Of a stretch of 64,000 bases of DNA, positions 50,477-60,145 are shown one piece after another. Origin of the DNA: Sulfurimonas hydrogeniphila (lineage in GTDB: Bacteria > Campylobacterota > Campylobacteria > Campylobacterales > Sulfurimonadaceae); assembly GCF_009068765.1 (NCBI RefSeq), contig NZ_CP035534.1:1116001-1180000 (forward strand), read 5' to 3'. The first letter of the stretch is position 1. Each line of letters starts with the position of its first letter. A program made the translations under genes and the position numbers. Under the pieces are notes generated by a model. That model saw only the letters and a program-made list of their open reading frames with translations, was not told the DNA's origin and did not search any database.

Positions 50477-51799
50477 TTAACGGGTCACAATATTCATACT
50501 TTTGAGATTTTTTAAAAAAGAGGCACTCTCATCAAAATCAGACAAGTTGCTTCCCATTTGAAGAGTGCTAAAAACTGTTTTACCAATGATATATCTTCCC
50601 TCAACGCCATGCCTTAGTGTTTTTATGCCCCAGAGATTTTGAAAAACGACTATCTTGTTGTTTTTCGTTCCAACATACAAGGCTATATGCCCTTTTCTGT
50701 ACAACAGAGTTTCAAAAGGGACTCCGTATCGTTGAATCATTTTTATTTTTTTCTCATCAGAGATATTTTCTAAAGATATGACTTTGCCTACTCTGCTTTG
50801 CTGATAAGAATTTCTTGGCAACCAGATACCAAACGGTGCAAAAAAATCTCTTAGTGTAGAAGAACAATCTCTCTGATTGTATATGCCACCCCATCCGTAG
50901 TTTACATGTAAAAGTTCGCCCATTACAAGATTGATGTTTTTTGCATTAAATTTCAGTATTCCCTTATGTCCGATTTTCCTATTGACTGAAGTGTTTACAC
51001 AATAGGGTTCTTTCAACATGTATGCTGCTATAGTTAAAATGTGAAACTCTTTTTGATTTTGGCTGATGATTGGAAACATTGTTCCCAGAGTGGATTTAAA
51101 TAAAAAATCTTTTTTGGGTGTATACAAAGGAACATTGTCCTGTAAAACAAATACCTGTTGTGCCTTTTGCCACATTTCTGCACATTTCCTGTCCATATAG
51201 ACAATGTCTCGTGCGTGTACCCATCCGTAAGCAAAGCTGGACTTGACAAATACCCACTCTCTGTCTTTTGAATAGTGTGAAACAAAAAGCGGCTTATTCG
51301 CGGCAACGGTAGAGTTTTGCATGTAGTCAAAAGGAAATCCCTCGCCTGCTTTATTCGGGTCTCTCAAAACCGGCCTGGTGGTAGGAAAAGCTCTGATACT
51401 CACCTTTCTCAGGGTAATTGCCTGTTTGTTTACACTGGAATAGGCTTCAAAATTAGAATTATTTTTTATTTGTTTAAAAAAACTATCATCAAGTGGCTGT
51501 AAATTTTCCCCATAACTGTTTGTTGCATCAAATAATTTATATGCCCACATCGCATTTTCTAACGGAATATCCATGCTGTCAATATTCCACGGCTGAAAAT
51601 ACATTGTGGCAAATTTTTCTAATGACGAAATATAGCCCTTGTTTATGGCATGTGCATACTCTGAAACATCTTGGGAAATTCCGCTCAAACCTTTGATATA
51701 TTCTGCTTTTGGCAACTTCTTATGAGAAGCAGTCTGTGAGGTTGTCTGCGAACATCCACTTATCAGGACAAGCGCTAAAGATAAATACAGATACTTCAA
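50477..51799 (-). CDS. NlpC/P60 peptidoglycan hydrolase lipoprotein with SH3 domains
   Basis: 440 residues. A lipobox (LVLISGCS, Cys16) opens it. Bacterial SH3 regions lie in the middle (AITLRKVSIRAFPTTRPVLR, VFVKSSFAYGWVHARDIVYM). The NlpC/P60 peptidase carries the cysteine in YNQRDCSSTLRDFF and the histidine in KGHIALYVGTKN. The order N-domain, SH3, SH3, NlpC matches the Campylobacterota family that cuts stem peptides. Confidence 0.88.
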   Translation of the reverse strand: MKYLYLSLALVLISGCSQTTSQTASHKKLPKAEYIKGLSGISQDVSEYAHAINKGYISSLEKFATMYFQPWNIDSMDIPLENAMWAYKLFDATNSYGENLQPLDDSFFKQIKNNSNFEAYSSVNKQAITLRKVSIRAFPTTRPVLRDPNKAGEGFPFDYMQNSTVAANKPLFVSHYSKDREWVFVKSSFAYGWVHARDIVYMDRKCAEMWQKAQQVFVLQDNVPLYTPKKDFLFKSTLGTMFPIISQNQKEFHILTIAAYMLKEPYCVNTSVNRKIGHKGILKFNAKNINLVMGELLHVNYGWGGIYNQRDCSSTLRDFFAPFGIWLPRNSYQQSRVGKVISLENISDEKKIKMIQRYGVPFETLLYRKGHIALYVGTKNNKIVVFQNLWGIKTLRHGVEGRYIIGKTVFSTLQMGSNLSDFDESASFLKNLKSMNIVTR

Positions 51800-51808
51800 A
51801 AAAATCCT

Positions 51809-52468
51809 TTAATCTACATCACCAAATCGGCTGACAACCCTGCCAACAACTTCAACCTGATTTGCATCAAGTGTTTGTGTACTATAGACAGAATTGTCAG
51901 AGATTATATCAAGTTTTCCGTCAATTCTCTTTTGTACACGTTTTATAAAAAGTCCTGCTTCGGTTCTTATGGTAAAAATACCGCCGCGATTGATATCTGT
52001 CTTGCTTCTGTTAATAAATACAATATCATTATAACTAAAAGTAGGCTCCATTGAGTCACCCGAAACATTAATAGCTTCTATATTTTGCAGCTCTTTTTCT
52101 CCACCGAGCATAAATACAAACTGCTCAGGAATTTCAAGCTCTTCTATCTCTTCAGACTCTATGTCACTTCCTCCTCCTGCACTGGCATTGATGTCGGAAA
52201 AGTATTTGACCATATAGAATTTATTTGTTGCTTCAACCAAACTTTCAGGAGACTGTCCATACAAAAGCCAGTTTATAGAGATACTTCTTTTGGCACAAAA
52301 ATCCAGTAATTCGTTAAATGGAATTTTGTTACGTCTTTTCATTGTTGCAAAATTCATCTGCGAAATACCCAATACCGCAGCAACATCTTTGTCAAAAACT
52401 TTTTTCGGAGCAACTTCATCAGAGATAATGCTTTTAATCTCTTCTACTATATCCAAGAAACTATTCAT
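51809..52468 (-). CDS. LexA/CI-like repressor with S24 peptidase domain
   Basis: 219 residues. An N-terminal HTH (KVFDKDVAAVLGISQMNFAT) is joined to an S24 domain. The cleavage site Ala97-Gly98 (ASAGGGSD), nucleophile Ser139 (VSGDSMEP) and base Lys176 (GLFIKRVQ) are all present; the Ser-Lys spacing of 37 equals that of E. coli LexA. Such proteins cut themselves after DNA damage or another cue. Promoter and operators lie upstream (52498-52539), with a small gene on the other side. Confidence 0.88.
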   Translation of the reverse strand: MNSFLDIVEEIKSIISDEVAPKKVFDKDVAAVLGISQMNFATMKRRNKIPFNELLDFCAKRSISINWLLYGQSPESLVEATNKFYMVKYFSDINASAGGGSDIESEEIEELEIPEQFVFMLGGEKELQNIEAINVSGDSMEPTFSYNDIVFINRSKTDINRGGIFTIRTEAGLFIKRVQKRIDGKLDIISDNSVYSTQTLDANQVEVVGRVVSRFGDVD

Positions 52469-52497
52469 TTTGAACCCTTTTTATATTGATTTGCAAT

Positions 52498-52526
52498 AGT
52501 ATAGTCTAAAAATCAAAGAATGTCAA
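52498..52526 (-). promoter_or_regulatory. Consensus promoter of the S24 repressor gene
   Basis: On the minus strand TTGACA (52526-52521), 17 bases, TATACT (52503-52498). The -35 lies inside the inverted repeat at 52521, which suggests autorepression. Confidence 0.72.
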
Positions 52527-52539
52527 AAAATATTTGACA
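52521..52539. promoter_or_regulatory. Operator candidate TGTCAAA-N5-TTTGACA
   Basis: A perfect 7-base inverted repeat with a 5-base spacer in the divergent region, overlapping the -35 of the repressor gene. Confidence 0.6.
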
Positions 52540-52572
52540 ATTTGAAATATTTTTTATATTTTTTTGAATTGT

Positions 52573-52587
52573 TGTACTATTAGTACA
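52573..52587. promoter_or_regulatory. Operator candidate TGTACTATTAGTACA
   Basis: A 15-base palindrome located 21 bases before the ATG of the 27-residue peptide, in the position of its promoter. Confidence 0.55.
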
Positions 52588-52608
52588 TATTTATATAAAG
52601 GGTGAAAA

Positions 52609-52692
52609 ATGTCATTACTTATAAAAAATGCAGAGAGTTTGTTTGAAAAGTTTGAAAATCATTTAGAAAAATGGGCAGAAAAATTATTTTAG
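52609..52692 (+). CDS. 27-residue amphipathic peptide divergent from the S24 repressor
   Basis: ATG 52609 with AAAGGGTGA at good distance, TAG at 52690. The peptide (MSLLIKNAESLFEKF..., ending WAEKLF) has hydrophobic residues at 5, 8, 12, 15, 19, 22 and 26, a strict 3-4 spacing, with charged residues on the other face. It is an ideal amphipathic helix. Position next to a LexA-like repressor and behind a palindromic operator recalls SOS-controlled membrane peptides such as TisB; that comparison is inference. Confidence 0.5.
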   Translation: MSLLIKNAESLFEKFENHLEKWAEKLF

Positions 52693-52811
52693 GATTTGAG
52701 ATCTTTGTCTTTTTCACGTTCTTGCGATTTTGTTTTGTGATAGCCGGCAAATATAAAAACCATAAATAAGACAAACAAGAGTGTCATAACCGTATCAACC
52801 AAACTGTTCAT
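52689..52811 (-). CDS. 40-residue single-helix membrane protein downstream of trmL
   Basis: ATG 52811 four bases behind the trmL stop, with GAGGAG inside the end of trmL. The product has one membrane helix (TVMTLLFVLFMVFIFAGY) and a charged tail (SQEREKDKDLKS). Its end overlaps the 27-residue peptide gene by four bases. Probably real; function unknown. Confidence 0.55.
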   Translation of the reverse strand: MNSLVDTVMTLLFVLFMVFIFAGYHKTKSQEREKDKDLKS

Positions 52812-52814
52812 TGC

Positions 52815-53285
52815 TTACTCCTCGGTAAAGGTAGAATAATTTTGACGGATTGCATCATAAAGAATTATTCCCGTGCTGATAGCAAGATTAAGACTGCGCC
52901 CGTCTTTTGTCATAGGAATAGTTATATTTTGTGCTTTATATTTGTTTAACAGATCTTCCGGTATTCCTTTTGTCTCACTGCCAAAAAAGATATAATCACC
53001 TTCTTTGAATTTGGCATCAAAATAGGGTTTGTCCGTTTTTGTTGTAGCAAAATAGGCATTATCAGTTATATCGTTACATGTAAAGAATTCATCAATACTT
53101 TCCCACACTTTCAAATCAAGCTTATTCCAATAATCAAGACCTGCCCGACGAACAGCTTTTTCATCTATATCAAAACCTATAGGTTTAATTAAGTGCAGCG
53201 AAGCCCCTGCATTGACACAGAGTCTGCCTATCGCTCCGGTATTGTTTGGTATTTGCGGATGTACCAATACTATGTTGAATGCCAT
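52815..53285 (-). CDS. trmL: tRNA (cytidine/uridine-2'-O-)-methyltransferase TrmL
   Basis: 156 residues of the SPOUT family: NIVLVHPQIPNNTGAIGRLC, RRAGLDYWNKLDL, FGSETKGIPEDLL and IPMTKDGRSLNLAISTGIIL forming the knotted SAM site. TrmL methylates the wobble base 34 of leucine tRNAs. Its ATG overlaps the purU stop (TAATG). Confidence 0.93.
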   Translation of the reverse strand: MAFNIVLVHPQIPNNTGAIGRLCVNAGASLHLIKPIGFDIDEKAVRRAGLDYWNKLDLKVWESIDEFFTCNDITDNAYFATTKTDKPYFDAKFKEGDYIFFGSETKGIPEDLLNKYKAQNITIPMTKDGRSLNLAISTGIILYDAIRQNYSTFTEE

Positions 53286-54121
53286 TAAAAAATTACCGTT
53301 CTGTTAGCATAGGTAAAAATTCTGTCTTCGAGAGCCAGTTTCAATGCTTTGGAAAGAACTACTTTTTCAACATCTCTGCCGGCACGCTGCATATCTTTCC
53401 AGCTGTAGGCATGTGTTACATGGATTGTCTCCTGTGCGACAATAGGCCCTTCGTCAAGATTGTTGTTTACAAAGTGTGCTGTTGCTCCAATGATTTTCAC
53501 CCCTCTGTCGTAGGCTTGTTTATAAGGATTTGCACCTATGAATGCCGGTAAAAACGAATGGTGTATATTTATGATTTTATTTTCAAATGTTTCAACAAAT
53601 CTTGGTGTCAGGATTCGCATATATTTTGCCAGAACTATAAAATCAACTTCTTTGTAACTTTGAATAGCCTCAATAATTTTACTTTCATGTTCCTGACGCT
53701 CCAATCCCTGATGAGAAATCGTGATATAAGGAATATCAAACTTTTTTACAAATGATTCCAAATTATCATAATTGGAAATAACCGCTACAATATTTGCCTC
53801 AAGTTCACCCGCTTCATGACGGATCAGAATATCGCCAAGTGCATGAATCTCTTTTGTTGCCATTATTATGATGTTTTTTTTCTCAGGTTTTACGATTTTT
53901 ATGCCGGAGTGTTCAGGTAATACTTCGTGTAAAGCTTTAAACAGTTCTGTATTATCAACATTCCCGTCAACAACACTACGCATAAAAAACTTGTTGCTCT
54001 CTCTGTCAACAAACTCACTGTTGGAGAGAATATTCAGATCATAACTGTAAAATATACTTGAAACTTTATGTACAAGTCCTTTTTCATCATTTGCATCTAT
54101 TAAAACTCTATATTGACTCAT
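53285..54121 (-). CDS. purU: Formyltetrahydrofolate deformylase PurU
   Basis: 278 residues. An N-terminal ACT domain (YRVLIDANDEKGLVHKVSSI) precedes the formyl-transferase fold with the site INIHHSFLPAFIGANPYKQA and the aspartate in NLDEGPIVAQETIHV. It releases formate from 10-formyl-THF. First of the trmL group after two small genes. Confidence 0.92.
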   Translation of the reverse strand: MSQYRVLIDANDEKGLVHKVSSIFYSYDLNILSNSEFVDRESNKFFMRSVVDGNVDNTELFKALHEVLPEHSGIKIVKPEKKNIIIMATKEIHALGDILIRHEAGELEANIVAVISNYDNLESFVKKFDIPYITISHQGLERQEHESKIIEAIQSYKEVDFIVLAKYMRILTPRFVETFENKIINIHHSFLPAFIGANPYKQAYDRGVKIIGATAHFVNNNLDEGPIVAQETIHVTHAYSWKDMQRAGRDVEKVVLSKALKLALEDRIFTYANRTVIF

Positions 54122-54448
54122 CTACAGATTTCCTTTTTCCAGCTTTTCAACACGGGCGTCTATTGTTGCCAAAGTATATTCTAAAAAGTTAAGTGTCATG
54201 TCTACTTTGGCTTCAATATTTGCATTATTTGGCGCTTGAAAACCTTCAAAAAGGACCAAAAGCCTCTCTCTTATGGAGTTCAAATAAATTAATTCACTTT
54301 CCATGGATGTATGCGCATCATCTTTTTGCTGCAGGCGTTCTTCGGTTTCCTCAGCAAAAGTTTCCTGTTGCACTTCTTTTACACTCTCTTGCGGCAGTTC
54401 ATCTTCCATTTCAGCCAGTGTTGACAATATGACATCTTTTAGTTCCAT
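54122..54448 (-). CDS. Hypothetical helical protein
   Basis: 108 residues from ATG 54448 (MELKDVILSTLAEMEDELPQ). A Gln/Glu-rich linker joins two helices, the second being LIYLNSIRERLLVLFEGFQA...VDMTLNFLEYTLATIDARVE. Resembles the CiaD-type small proteins of Campylobacter, with low certainty. Overlaps the TPR gene by ten bases. Confidence 0.62.
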   Translation of the reverse strand: MELKDVILSTLAEMEDELPQESVKEVQQETFAEETEERLQQKDDAHTSMESELIYLNSIRERLLVLFEGFQAPNNANIEAKVDMTLNFLEYTLATIDARVEKLEKGNL

Positions 54449-54687
54449 GCTTTTAATAACCACCTTTCAAACTCTTTGAACTCAACTTCGGAATCCATCT
54501 TTAAAAAATACTCTTTCATTTGAACATTTACATGTAAAAACTTTTTTCTCATACCGGAGAGTCTTCGTATAGCAATTTTGGCATCACTGTTATTTGGGTC
54601 TTTTTTTAAGACTTCCTTATAAATTTCCAATGCCTCTTCTTTTAAACCTTGCAGTTCATAAATATTTGCCAAAGTCAGAGTCTGCAT
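54439..54687 (-). CDS. Small TPR protein
   Basis: 82 residues with one clear tetratricopeptide unit (TLANIYELQGLKEEALEIYK, EVLKKDPNNSDAKIAIRRLS). The rest is basic and helical. Between leuB and the helical protein on the same strand. Contains a TTACATGTAA palindrome at 54528-54537. Confidence 0.68.
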   Translation of the reverse strand: MQTLTLANIYELQGLKEEALEIYKEVLKKDPNNSDAKIAIRRLSGMRKKFLHVNVQMKEYFLKMDSEVEFKEFERWLLKAWN

Positions 54688-54698
54688 ATGAAATCAGC

Positions 54699-55766
54699 CT
54701 ACTTTTCTATGTAGTTTGCAATAATTGAGCCCATTTCACTTGTTGAGCAGACTTCTTTTGCATCAAACTGAGCCAAGTCACCTGTTCTGTAGCCTTCGCT
54801 TAATGTTTTTTTGATGGCATTGTCAATTTTGTTGGCAGCCTCTTCTTCATTAAGTGCATATCGAAGCATCATTGATGCAGAAGAAATAGTTGCTATAGGA
54901 TTTGCAATCCCCTGTCCTGCAATATCAGGAGCTGAACCGTGAATAGGTTCATATACACCGATTTTAGCACCGATGGAAGCGGATGGCAGCAGTCCTATGG
55001 AACCCGAGAGCATACTTGCCTCATCACTTAATATGTCGCCAAATATATTTCCTGTAAGCATTACATCAAACTGTTTTGGATCACGGATAAGCTGCATAGC
55101 GGCATTGTCTACATACATGTGAGAAAGTTCTACTTCCGGATACTCTTTTGCCACTTCTTCAACAGTTTCTCTCCATAACTGCGAAACATCCAAAACATTT
55201 GCTTTGTCAATCGAGCATACACGTTTGCTGCGAGTCATTGCAATTTTAAATGCCTGATGGGCAATACGAACGATTTCATCGCGTGTATACACCATAGTGT
55301 TCCAGCCTTTGGTTGCATCGCGTCCTTTTGGCTCACCAAAATAAATACCGCCGATAAGTTCGCGAACCACCATTAAGTCAACACCGCGGACGACTTCCGG
55401 CTTTAATGAAGAAGCATTAACGAGTTCATCATATACAACTGCCGGACGCAAATTGGCATACACACCAAGTTCTTTTCTAAAACGCAAAAGACCGCTTTCA
55501 GGACGCTTTTCACGTGGAAGAGTGTCCCATTTTTCACCGCCGATAGCACCAAAAAGAACAGCATCGGAATTCAATGCTCCGGAAATTGTCTCTTGAGGAA
55601 GCGGATCACCTGTAATATCATACGCACATCCGCCCATTAATAAATCTTCATATTTCAGAATAAACCCGCTGTATGATGCAACTGCATCCAAAACTTTTAC
55701 AGCCTCGTCAATAATTTCAGGACCAATTCCATCACCTTTTATCAGTGCTATTTTGTATGATTTCAT
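54699..55766 (-). CDS. leuB: 3-Isopropylmalate dehydrogenase
   Basis: 355 residues. [37 protein letters not shown], the [15 protein letters not shown] loop and [20 protein letters not shown] are classic LeuB. Oxidative decarboxylation of 3-isopropylmalate in leucine synthesis. Starts one base after the leuD stop. Confidence 0.96.
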   Translation of the reverse strand: MKSYKIALIKGDGIGPEIIDEAVKVLDAVASYSGFILKYEDLLMGGCAYDITGDPLPQETISGALNSDAVLFGAIGGEKWDTLPREKRPESGLLRFRKELGVYANLRPAVVYDELVNASSLKPEVVRGVDLMVVRELIGGIYFGEPKGRDATKGWNTMVYTRDEIVRIAHQAFKIAMTRSKRVCSIDKANVLDVSQLWRETVEEVAKEYPEVELSHMYVDNAAMQLIRDPKQFDVMLTGNIFGDILSDEASMLSGSIGLLPSASIGAKIGVYEPIHGSAPDIAGQGIANPIATISSASMMLRYALNEEEAANKIDNAIKKTLSEGYRTGDLAQFDAKEVCSTSEMGSIIANYIEK

Positions 55767-56273
55767 CTATTTTTTTCCTTCTACTTCATTTTTTGCAAAG
55801 TTCATTAAACCACCTGCATCTATCAGCTCCTGCATAAAAGCAGGGATCGGAGTAAATTTATATGTTTTATCTGTACTTTGGTTTGTGATTGTGCCTGCAT
55901 TCATATCAATACTGATTGCATCACCCTCCTGAATCTCATCTGCTTCTTTGAGTTCAAATATAGGCAGCCCCATATTAAATGCATTTCTGTAAAAAATTCT
56001 GGCAAATGTAGGTGCAATGATGGCAGCAACACCGGCAGCTTTTAATGCAATCGGTGCATGTTCACGAGAACTTCCGCATCCAAAATTTTCGCCTGCGACG
56101 ATAACATCCCCGGGAGACATTTTATTTACAAATTCAGGATCAGCATCTTCCATTACATGTTTTGCCAGTTCTTCTGGTACTGAAGTATTTAAATATCTTG
56201 CAGCAATAATCAAATCGGTATCTATATCTTTTCCAAATTTCCAAACTTTTCCATTTATGTTTGCTTTTTGCAT
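55767..56273 (-). CDS. leuD: 3-Isopropylmalate dehydratase small subunit
   Basis: 168 residues, the short archaeal/epsilon type. GKDIDTDLIIAARYLNT, NFGCGSSREHAPIALKAAGV and FARIFYRNAFNMGLPIFEL. It pairs with LeuC, which is not in this window. Confidence 0.95.
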   Translation of the reverse strand: MQKANINGKVWKFGKDIDTDLIIAARYLNTSVPEELAKHVMEDADPEFVNKMSPGDVIVAGENFGCGSSREHAPIALKAAGVAAIIAPTFARIFYRNAFNMGLPIFELKEADEIQEGDAISIDMNAGTITNQSTDKTYKFTPIPAFMQELIDAGGLMNFAKNEVEGKK

Positions 56274-56404
56274 CTAAAATCCTATTGTTTTTACTAAATA
56301 ATTTTGCGATTATATCTAAAATGTTATATGAAGTTAATTAAAAAATAATTTTACAAAAGAACTGCATTAATATTAACAAATATCAATACAGTTGCACAGC
56401 TATG

Positions 56405-57193
56405 TTATCGCTTGAGATTGTTTGTAGTTTGAAGCATTTCGTCACTGGTGGTAATGATTTTTGAATTTGCATCATAGGCACGTTGACCGGTAATCAAATC
56501 TGTCAGTTCAACTACCAGTTCAACATTACTGAGTTCCACAAACCCCTGTCTCAGTGTCCCGAGCCCATCAATACCGGGAATCCCTTCAACCGGTTGTCCC
56601 GAACTGTCTGTTTCAAGATAGAGATTGTCACCCATGGCATGCAAACCGGCCGGATTTATAAAATTTGTTGTTTGAATCTGTCCTATCTGTGTTGCCTGCG
56701 TCTGTCCGGGCTGAATCACTGTCACTGTTCCGTCGGTACCGATATTGATATTTGTCGCATCAGGAGGAATTACAATCTGTGGTACCAGTGTGTATCCGTC
56801 ACTGTTGACAATCGTTCCGTTTTGATCTATTTTGAAAGAACCGTTTTTAGAGTAAACCTGTGTCCCGTCAGGCAGTTCCATTTTAAAAAAACCTCTGCCC
56901 GTAATAGCCAGATCCAGATTGTTATCTGTCTGCTTTAAAGATCCTTCGGAGAATATTTTATTTATTGCCGTCGGACGGACACCTAAACCAACCTCAATTC
57001 CGGTAGGACTTTTGGTTGTATCACTGGTTGATGTTCCTGCATATTCCATCACATGATACATCAAGTCAGCAAATTCTGCACGGGATTTCTTAAACCCAAT
57101 AGTGTTCACATTGGCAATATTATTGGCCGTCGTATCAATTTGTGTCTGCATCCCCAACATTCCTGTTGAAGCTGTATAGAGTGATTGCATCAT
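56405..57193 (-). CDS. flgG: Flagellar distal rod protein FlgG
   Basis: 262 residues, normal length. TASTGMLGMQTQIDTTANNI at the start, GRGFFKMELPDGTQVYSKNG in the centre and VELVVELTDLITGQRAYDAN at the end match FlgG. It forms the distal rod. Confidence 0.95.
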   Translation of the reverse strand: MMQSLYTASTGMLGMQTQIDTTANNIANVNTIGFKKSRAEFADLMYHVMEYAGTSTSDTTKSPTGIEVGLGVRPTAINKIFSEGSLKQTDNNLDLAITGRGFFKMELPDGTQVYSKNGSFKIDQNGTIVNSDGYTLVPQIVIPPDATNINIGTDGTVTVIQPGQTQATQIGQIQTTNFINPAGLHAMGDNLYLETDSSGQPVEGIPGIDGLGTLRQGFVELSNVELVVELTDLITGQRAYDANSKIITTSDEMLQTTNNLKR

Positions 57194-57342
57194 TTTGTTC
57201 TATCCTTAATTTTATTTCATAAAATGAAGGGAACCGTTTGTCCCTTTCAGTACGCCAAAAGAAGTAATTCTTTTAGCTGCGTTAACACTGGGTTTCCTTC
57301 GGCAGGAAGCCCACGCAACTGGTTGCTCTTAAAAAAGTCATG
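57194..57342 (-). other. Structured spacer between flgF and flgG
   Basis: 149 bases, much more GC-rich and more folded than other spacers here. On the minus strand TGCG...CGCA encloses GGGCTTCC...GGAAACCC, followed by AAAAGAA-TTAC-TTCTTTT and GAAAGGGA...TTCCCTTC. No known riboswitch was recognised. It could be a leader, an attenuator or an mRNA processing site separating flgF from flgG. Confidence 0.45.
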
Positions 57343-58164
57343 TTATGCTTTTTTCGCAAGTTTTTCTATTGCGTCTCTGTTCATGTCATTCATTTGAGCG
57401 TCCATTACCTTTTGGTACATTCCTACGAGTCTGTTTGTTTCTATGAGCTGTGTCATCATTTTTACTGCATTTACATTGCTTTTTTCCACAAAACCCTGTC
57501 TGACCGCACCGCTTTGTTCAATACTTGTTAAAGAGTCTGTATTTGGAAGTTTATAAAGATTGTCACCCTCTTTGATAAGATCTTTGATGTTTTCAGGCTG
57601 GGCAATGAATAATTTTTTATTTTCCACCAGAGAGAGACTGTTTGGAACATTGGTAAAAATCTGCCCATTTTTATCTACTTCTATAACACTGTCCATTGTC
57701 GCAAAACTGATTCCCTCTTTTGACTTCTGATAATCACTTGGAAGTACCTCATACCCCTGTTTGGTAATGAGCTTTCCTTCATCATTCAGGGTAAAAACAC
57801 CGTCACGGGTAAGGCGTATGCCCTCGGGGGTTTTTACTGCAAAAAACAATCCCTCTCGAGAAAGTGCAAAATCCAAAGAATTTGAACTTTTTTGCATATT
57901 TCCAACAGAATAGTCAGTATAAGAGTCTACTATCTGCGGTGCCCGTGTCATTGTTCTGTTGAGAAATGCCGCACCCTCTTTGGAATTGTCACTATTTGGA
58001 AGCTCATCTCTGGCCTCTTTATACAGCCGCATAAAATCACCGACAATAAGCTGATCTTCTTTAAAACCGTTTGTATTCACATTTGCCAAATTATTTGCAA
58101 TGGTATCAAGTCTGTTAAACTGCGTTACCATCCCGGCAGCAGAACTGTAATAGCCTGTTTGCAT
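57343..58164 (-). CDS. flgF: Flagellar rod protein FlgF-like
   Basis: 273 residues. [20 protein letters not shown] with [12 protein letters not shown] at the start, [20 protein letters not shown] in the centre and [20 protein letters not shown] at the end. Related to FlgG but more divergent, as proximal rod FlgF. Together with flgG on the minus strand. Confidence 0.87.
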   Translation of the reverse strand: MQTGYYSSAAGMVTQFNRLDTIANNLANVNTNGFKEDQLIVGDFMRLYKEARDELPNSDNSKEGAAFLNRTMTRAPQIVDSYTDYSVGNMQKSSNSLDFALSREGLFFAVKTPEGIRLTRDGVFTLNDEGKLITKQGYEVLPSDYQKSKEGISFATMDSVIEVDKNGQIFTNVPNSLSLVENKKLFIAQPENIKDLIKEGDNLYKLPNTDSLTSIEQSGAVRQGFVEKSNVNAVKMMTQLIETNRLVGMYQKVMDAQMNDMNRDAIEKLAKKA

Positions 58165-58255
58165 TTATTGCCCCTGTATTGATTTACATGTAATAAGCAA
58201 TGTCCGTTCCAACAAAATTTTATTCAGAAAAAAGCATCTGTTAAGAATATTTCGG

Positions 58256-58261
58256 TATAAT
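58256..58261 (+). promoter_or_regulatory. rpoD promoter -10
   Basis: TATAAT 42 bases before the rpoD ATG, in the divergent spacer with flgF; a TTACATGTAA palindrome lies at 58184-58193. Confidence 0.45.
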
Positions 58262-58303
58262 CCACCTTTTAAAAACCTTAACTCAATTGGAGCACCCTCC
58301 CAT

Positions 58304-60145
58304 ATGACAGCAAAAGAACTCAACAAAGCTTTAGAGACCTTTTTTGAAGAGCACAAGTCCAAAGATTGTGTCACTTATGAATCTTTAATCGAATTTTTTG
58401 ACAAACAGCCTACAGCTGCTCAGGCAAAAAATATTTATAAACTTCTCCAAAAACACAAAAAATGTATTTATACATCCAGCGAACATGCTAAAAAACTAAA
58501 TGACCAGGAAGCAGAAGCACGCAGAAGCGCCCAGCGAAAAATGCTCGAAGACAATGAGACAGACAAATTTGATATTTTAAAAGAGCATGAACTTCTTGAA
58601 TGGTCCCGCTCAGATTCTCCTGTTCGTATGTATCTTCGGGAAATGGGACAAATTCCACTTCTGACAAAAGAAGAAGAGATTGAAATCTCCAAGAAAATAG
58701 AAGCCGGAGAAAGCATTATTATAGATGCCATATGTTCTGTTCCCTATTTGATAGATTTCATTCTAGACTACAAAGAACCTCTTATCAACCGGGAAAGACG
58801 CGTCAAAGAACTCTTTAAAAGTTTTGAAGACGAAAAAGATGACGGAGATGATGATACAGATGATGACTCTGCAGAAAAAACATTGTCTGTAAAAGACAAA
58901 AGCAGAGTTGAAAAAGTATCTACAAGTTTCAAAGCTTTGGAAAAAGCGAAAAAAGACTGGGTAAAAGCCACAGAAAAAGCACCTGAAAATCTTGACGGAG
59001 AACTTACAGAAGAAATTGTGCATTACTACTTGACTGTAACATATAAAAAATCTGTACTCAAAGAAAAACTTCTTGACCTCGGACCTACTTCAAAGCTGAT
59101 AAATGAATTGGTAAAAGCAATGGAAACAACACTCAAAAGTGATGAAGGGTACGATAAAGAGTTGAAACGTTTAGAGTACAAACTGCCTCTTTTTAATGCT
59201 ACATTAAAAGCAAATCATAAAATTTTAGTGGAAAAGATTCAGGATCTGACAAAAGAAGATATTGCCAATATGGTTCCTGAAGCAACAATGGTTTCAACCT
59301 ATATGGAAATTAAAAAACTGGTACAGACAAAAGAGGCTTCAAAAAACAGCTTTGATATGGAACCGGAAAAACTTGCTGATATTTTAGAGCAGATCAAACG
59401 CGGTAAAAATATCTCGGAAATTTCCAAAACAAAAATGGCAAAATCAAACCTGCGTCTTGTAGTTTCCATTGCCAAGCGCTATACCAATCGCGGTTTGCCT
59501 TTCCTCGACCTTATCCAGGAAGGAAATATCGGTCTTATGAAAGCAGTTGACAAATTTGAATATCAAAAAGGATACAAATTTTCAACCTACGCAACTTGGT
59601 GGATTCGTCAGGCTATTTCCCGTGCTATTGCCGATCAGGCCAGAACAATCCGTATCCCTATTCATATGATTGAAACGATTAACCGTATCAATAAAATTAT
59701 GCGTAAACACCTGCAGGAAAACGGAAAAGAGCCGGATGTTGATACAATTGCACAGGAAGTCGGCTTATCAGTTGAAAAAGTCAAAAATGTCATCAAAATC
59801 ACCAAAGAGCCTATCTCTCTTGAAGCTCCTATCGGCAGCGAGGATGATGGCCGTTTTGGGGACTTTATAGAAGATAAAACATCTCTTTCTCCTTCTGATG
59901 CAATTTTAAAAGATGACTTGAGAATTCAGATTGAACAGGTTCTTGAGCAGTTAAACGAAAGAGAAAAAGCCGTTATCAAACTCCGTTTCGGAATTATGGA
60001 TGATGAGAGTGACAGAACACTCGAAGAGATTGGGAAAGAACTCAGTGTAACCCGTGAGCGTGTTCGTCAAATTGAATCAAGTGCCATCAAAAAACTCAAA
60101 CATCCTAAAGTTGGACGAAAACTCAAAAACTATATCGAAGAATAA
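58304..60145 (+). CDS. rpoD: RNA polymerase primary sigma factor RpoD
   Basis: 613 residues. Region 1.1 at the start, 1.2 with [20 protein letters not shown], an acidic non-conserved region, 2.1-2.4 with [40 protein letters not shown] and [13 protein letters not shown], 3 and 4 with [20 protein letters not shown]. The housekeeping sigma factor. Confidence 0.97.
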   Translation: MTAKELNKALETFFEEHKSKDCVTYESLIEFFDKQPTAAQAKNIYKLLQKHKKCIYTSSEHAKKLNDQEAEARRSAQRKMLEDNETDKFDILKEHELLEWSRSDSPVRMYLREMGQIPLLTKEEEIEISKKIEAGESIIIDAICSVPYLIDFILDYKEPLINRERRVKELFKSFEDEKDDGDDDTDDDSAEKTLSVKDKSRVEKVSTSFKALEKAKKDWVKATEKAPENLDGELTEEIVHYYLTVTYKKSVLKEKLLDLGPTSKLINELVKAMETTLKSDEGYDKELKRLEYKLPLFNATLKANHKILVEKIQDLTKEDIANMVPEATMVSTYMEIKKLVQTKEASKNSFDMEPEKLADILEQIKRGKNISEISKTKMAKSNLRLVVSIAKRYTNRGLPFLDLIQEGNIGLMKAVDKFEYQKGYKFSTYATWWIRQAISRAIADQARTIRIPIHMIETINRINKIMRKHLQENGKEPDVDTIAQEVGLSVEKVKNVIKITKEPISLEAPIGSEDDGRFGDFIEDKTSLSPSDAILKDDLRIQIEQVLEQLNEREKAVIKLRFGIMDDESDRTLEEIGKELSVTRERVRQIESSAIKKLKHPKVGRKLKNYIEE

